A stretch of 64,000 bases of DNA from Gammaproteobacteria bacterium. Its GTDB lineage: Bacteria; Pseudomonadota; Gammaproteobacteria; Pseudomonadales; Pseudohongiellaceae. Location of the stretch: contig JAJFKE010000023.1 in the NCBI GenBank assembly GCA_021773355.1, positions 186,001 to 250,000 of the forward strand. The letters are read 5' to 3'. A program made the position numbers and the translations under genes. Shown one piece after another: positions 63,606 through 64,000 of the stretch. The notes beneath the pieces were generated by a model. That model was not told the DNA's origin, ran no database searches, and worked only from the letters and a program-made list of their open reading frames with translations. Position 1 is the first letter of the stretch. Each line of letters starts with the position of its first letter.

Positions 63606-63850
63606 CTATTCGAATTGATTCAGTTAGCTCAGTATTCCATTGATACGATAGCAACGCTACTGATTACATTATTTATTATAAGTCTGTTGCTGGCTCTATT
63701 TTAGCCTTGGGGAGTTGCCTACTGGTCTCATCAAAGTTCGATAAATAGATGCCAGCAACGGGAAGGATAATAGTACAAGGCGCAGTTTCAATACAGCATT
63801 TTGCCAAACTCCAGACTCGAGCGGGTGTCGGCTGCCATGCACAAATCCAA

Positions 63851-64000
63851 TCAAGGGGCCATTGCACAGGTGTCGGATACACGATTTCCGATAGGATTTA
63901 TGCAATCCACAGTCTGTCCCACATCAGCAGCAGCATTCAAACTGGTAGTCACGCCCTGAGCACTTGAAACAACTGGTTTGTATTGCATAAAGTCGGCCGC
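63851..64000 (-). CDS. C-terminal end of a CDS entering from the right edge (not in supplied ORF track)
   Basis: Minus strand open from 64000: AADFMQYKPVVSSAQGVTTSLNAAADVGQTVDCINPIGNRVSDTCAMAP*. Confidence 0.35.
   Translation of the reverse strand, partial: AADFMQYKPVVSSAQGVTTSLNAAADVGQTVDCINPIGNRVSDTCAMAP

Noticed and set aside
63676-63905. Overlapping minus-strand ORFs of 68-69 aa near the right edge
   Set aside because: No domain and mutually overlapping frames; the open frame 63851-64000 running off the edge is more plausible.

Overview
This 64 kb window is bacterial and, from protein resemblance, probably from a gammaproteobacterium. It is gene-dense and has no rRNA, tRNA, CRISPR array or intact transposase that I can recognise. 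Main blocks, left to right: a CYP153-type P450 with its ferredoxin; an MFS transporter; a beta-solenoid-like DGSG-repeat protein; an MBL/beta-CASP protein; an NfeD-SPFH pair; a Na/Pi symporter; an ABC/HlyD exporter; a CbpA/CbpM chaperone pair; a sulfide-oxidation locus (DUF442-SQR fusion, persulfide-dioxygenase-like MBL, SulP, half of a YeeE/YedE pair) divergent from a FisR-like sigma-54 regulator; a cytochrome b561-multicopper oxidase pair; a GC-richer BigR/SqrR-like ArsR-DUF2892-RND-LolA-like-DUF1302 block; an HME-RND metal efflux operon; an exported KatG; a FixL/FixJ plus FNR cluster; and many universal stress proteins (three single-domain, two tandem, one of them frameshifted). The main hidden structure is a set of about a dozen FNR/ANR-like dyads (TTGAT-N4-ATCAA), two of them perfect, usually about 40-80 nt upstream of start codons. 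With the heme-type FixL, FNR and two different Cys-based persulfide sensors, this looks like an oxygen- and sulfane-sulfur-responsive stress island. A second theme is local duplication and decay: a duplicated DUF2202-tail/DUF442-lipoprotein module, and frameshifted or truncated remnants of SulP, the MBL protein, an APC permease, an M23-type protein and DUF2202. All names come from reading motifs by eye; no database search was run.
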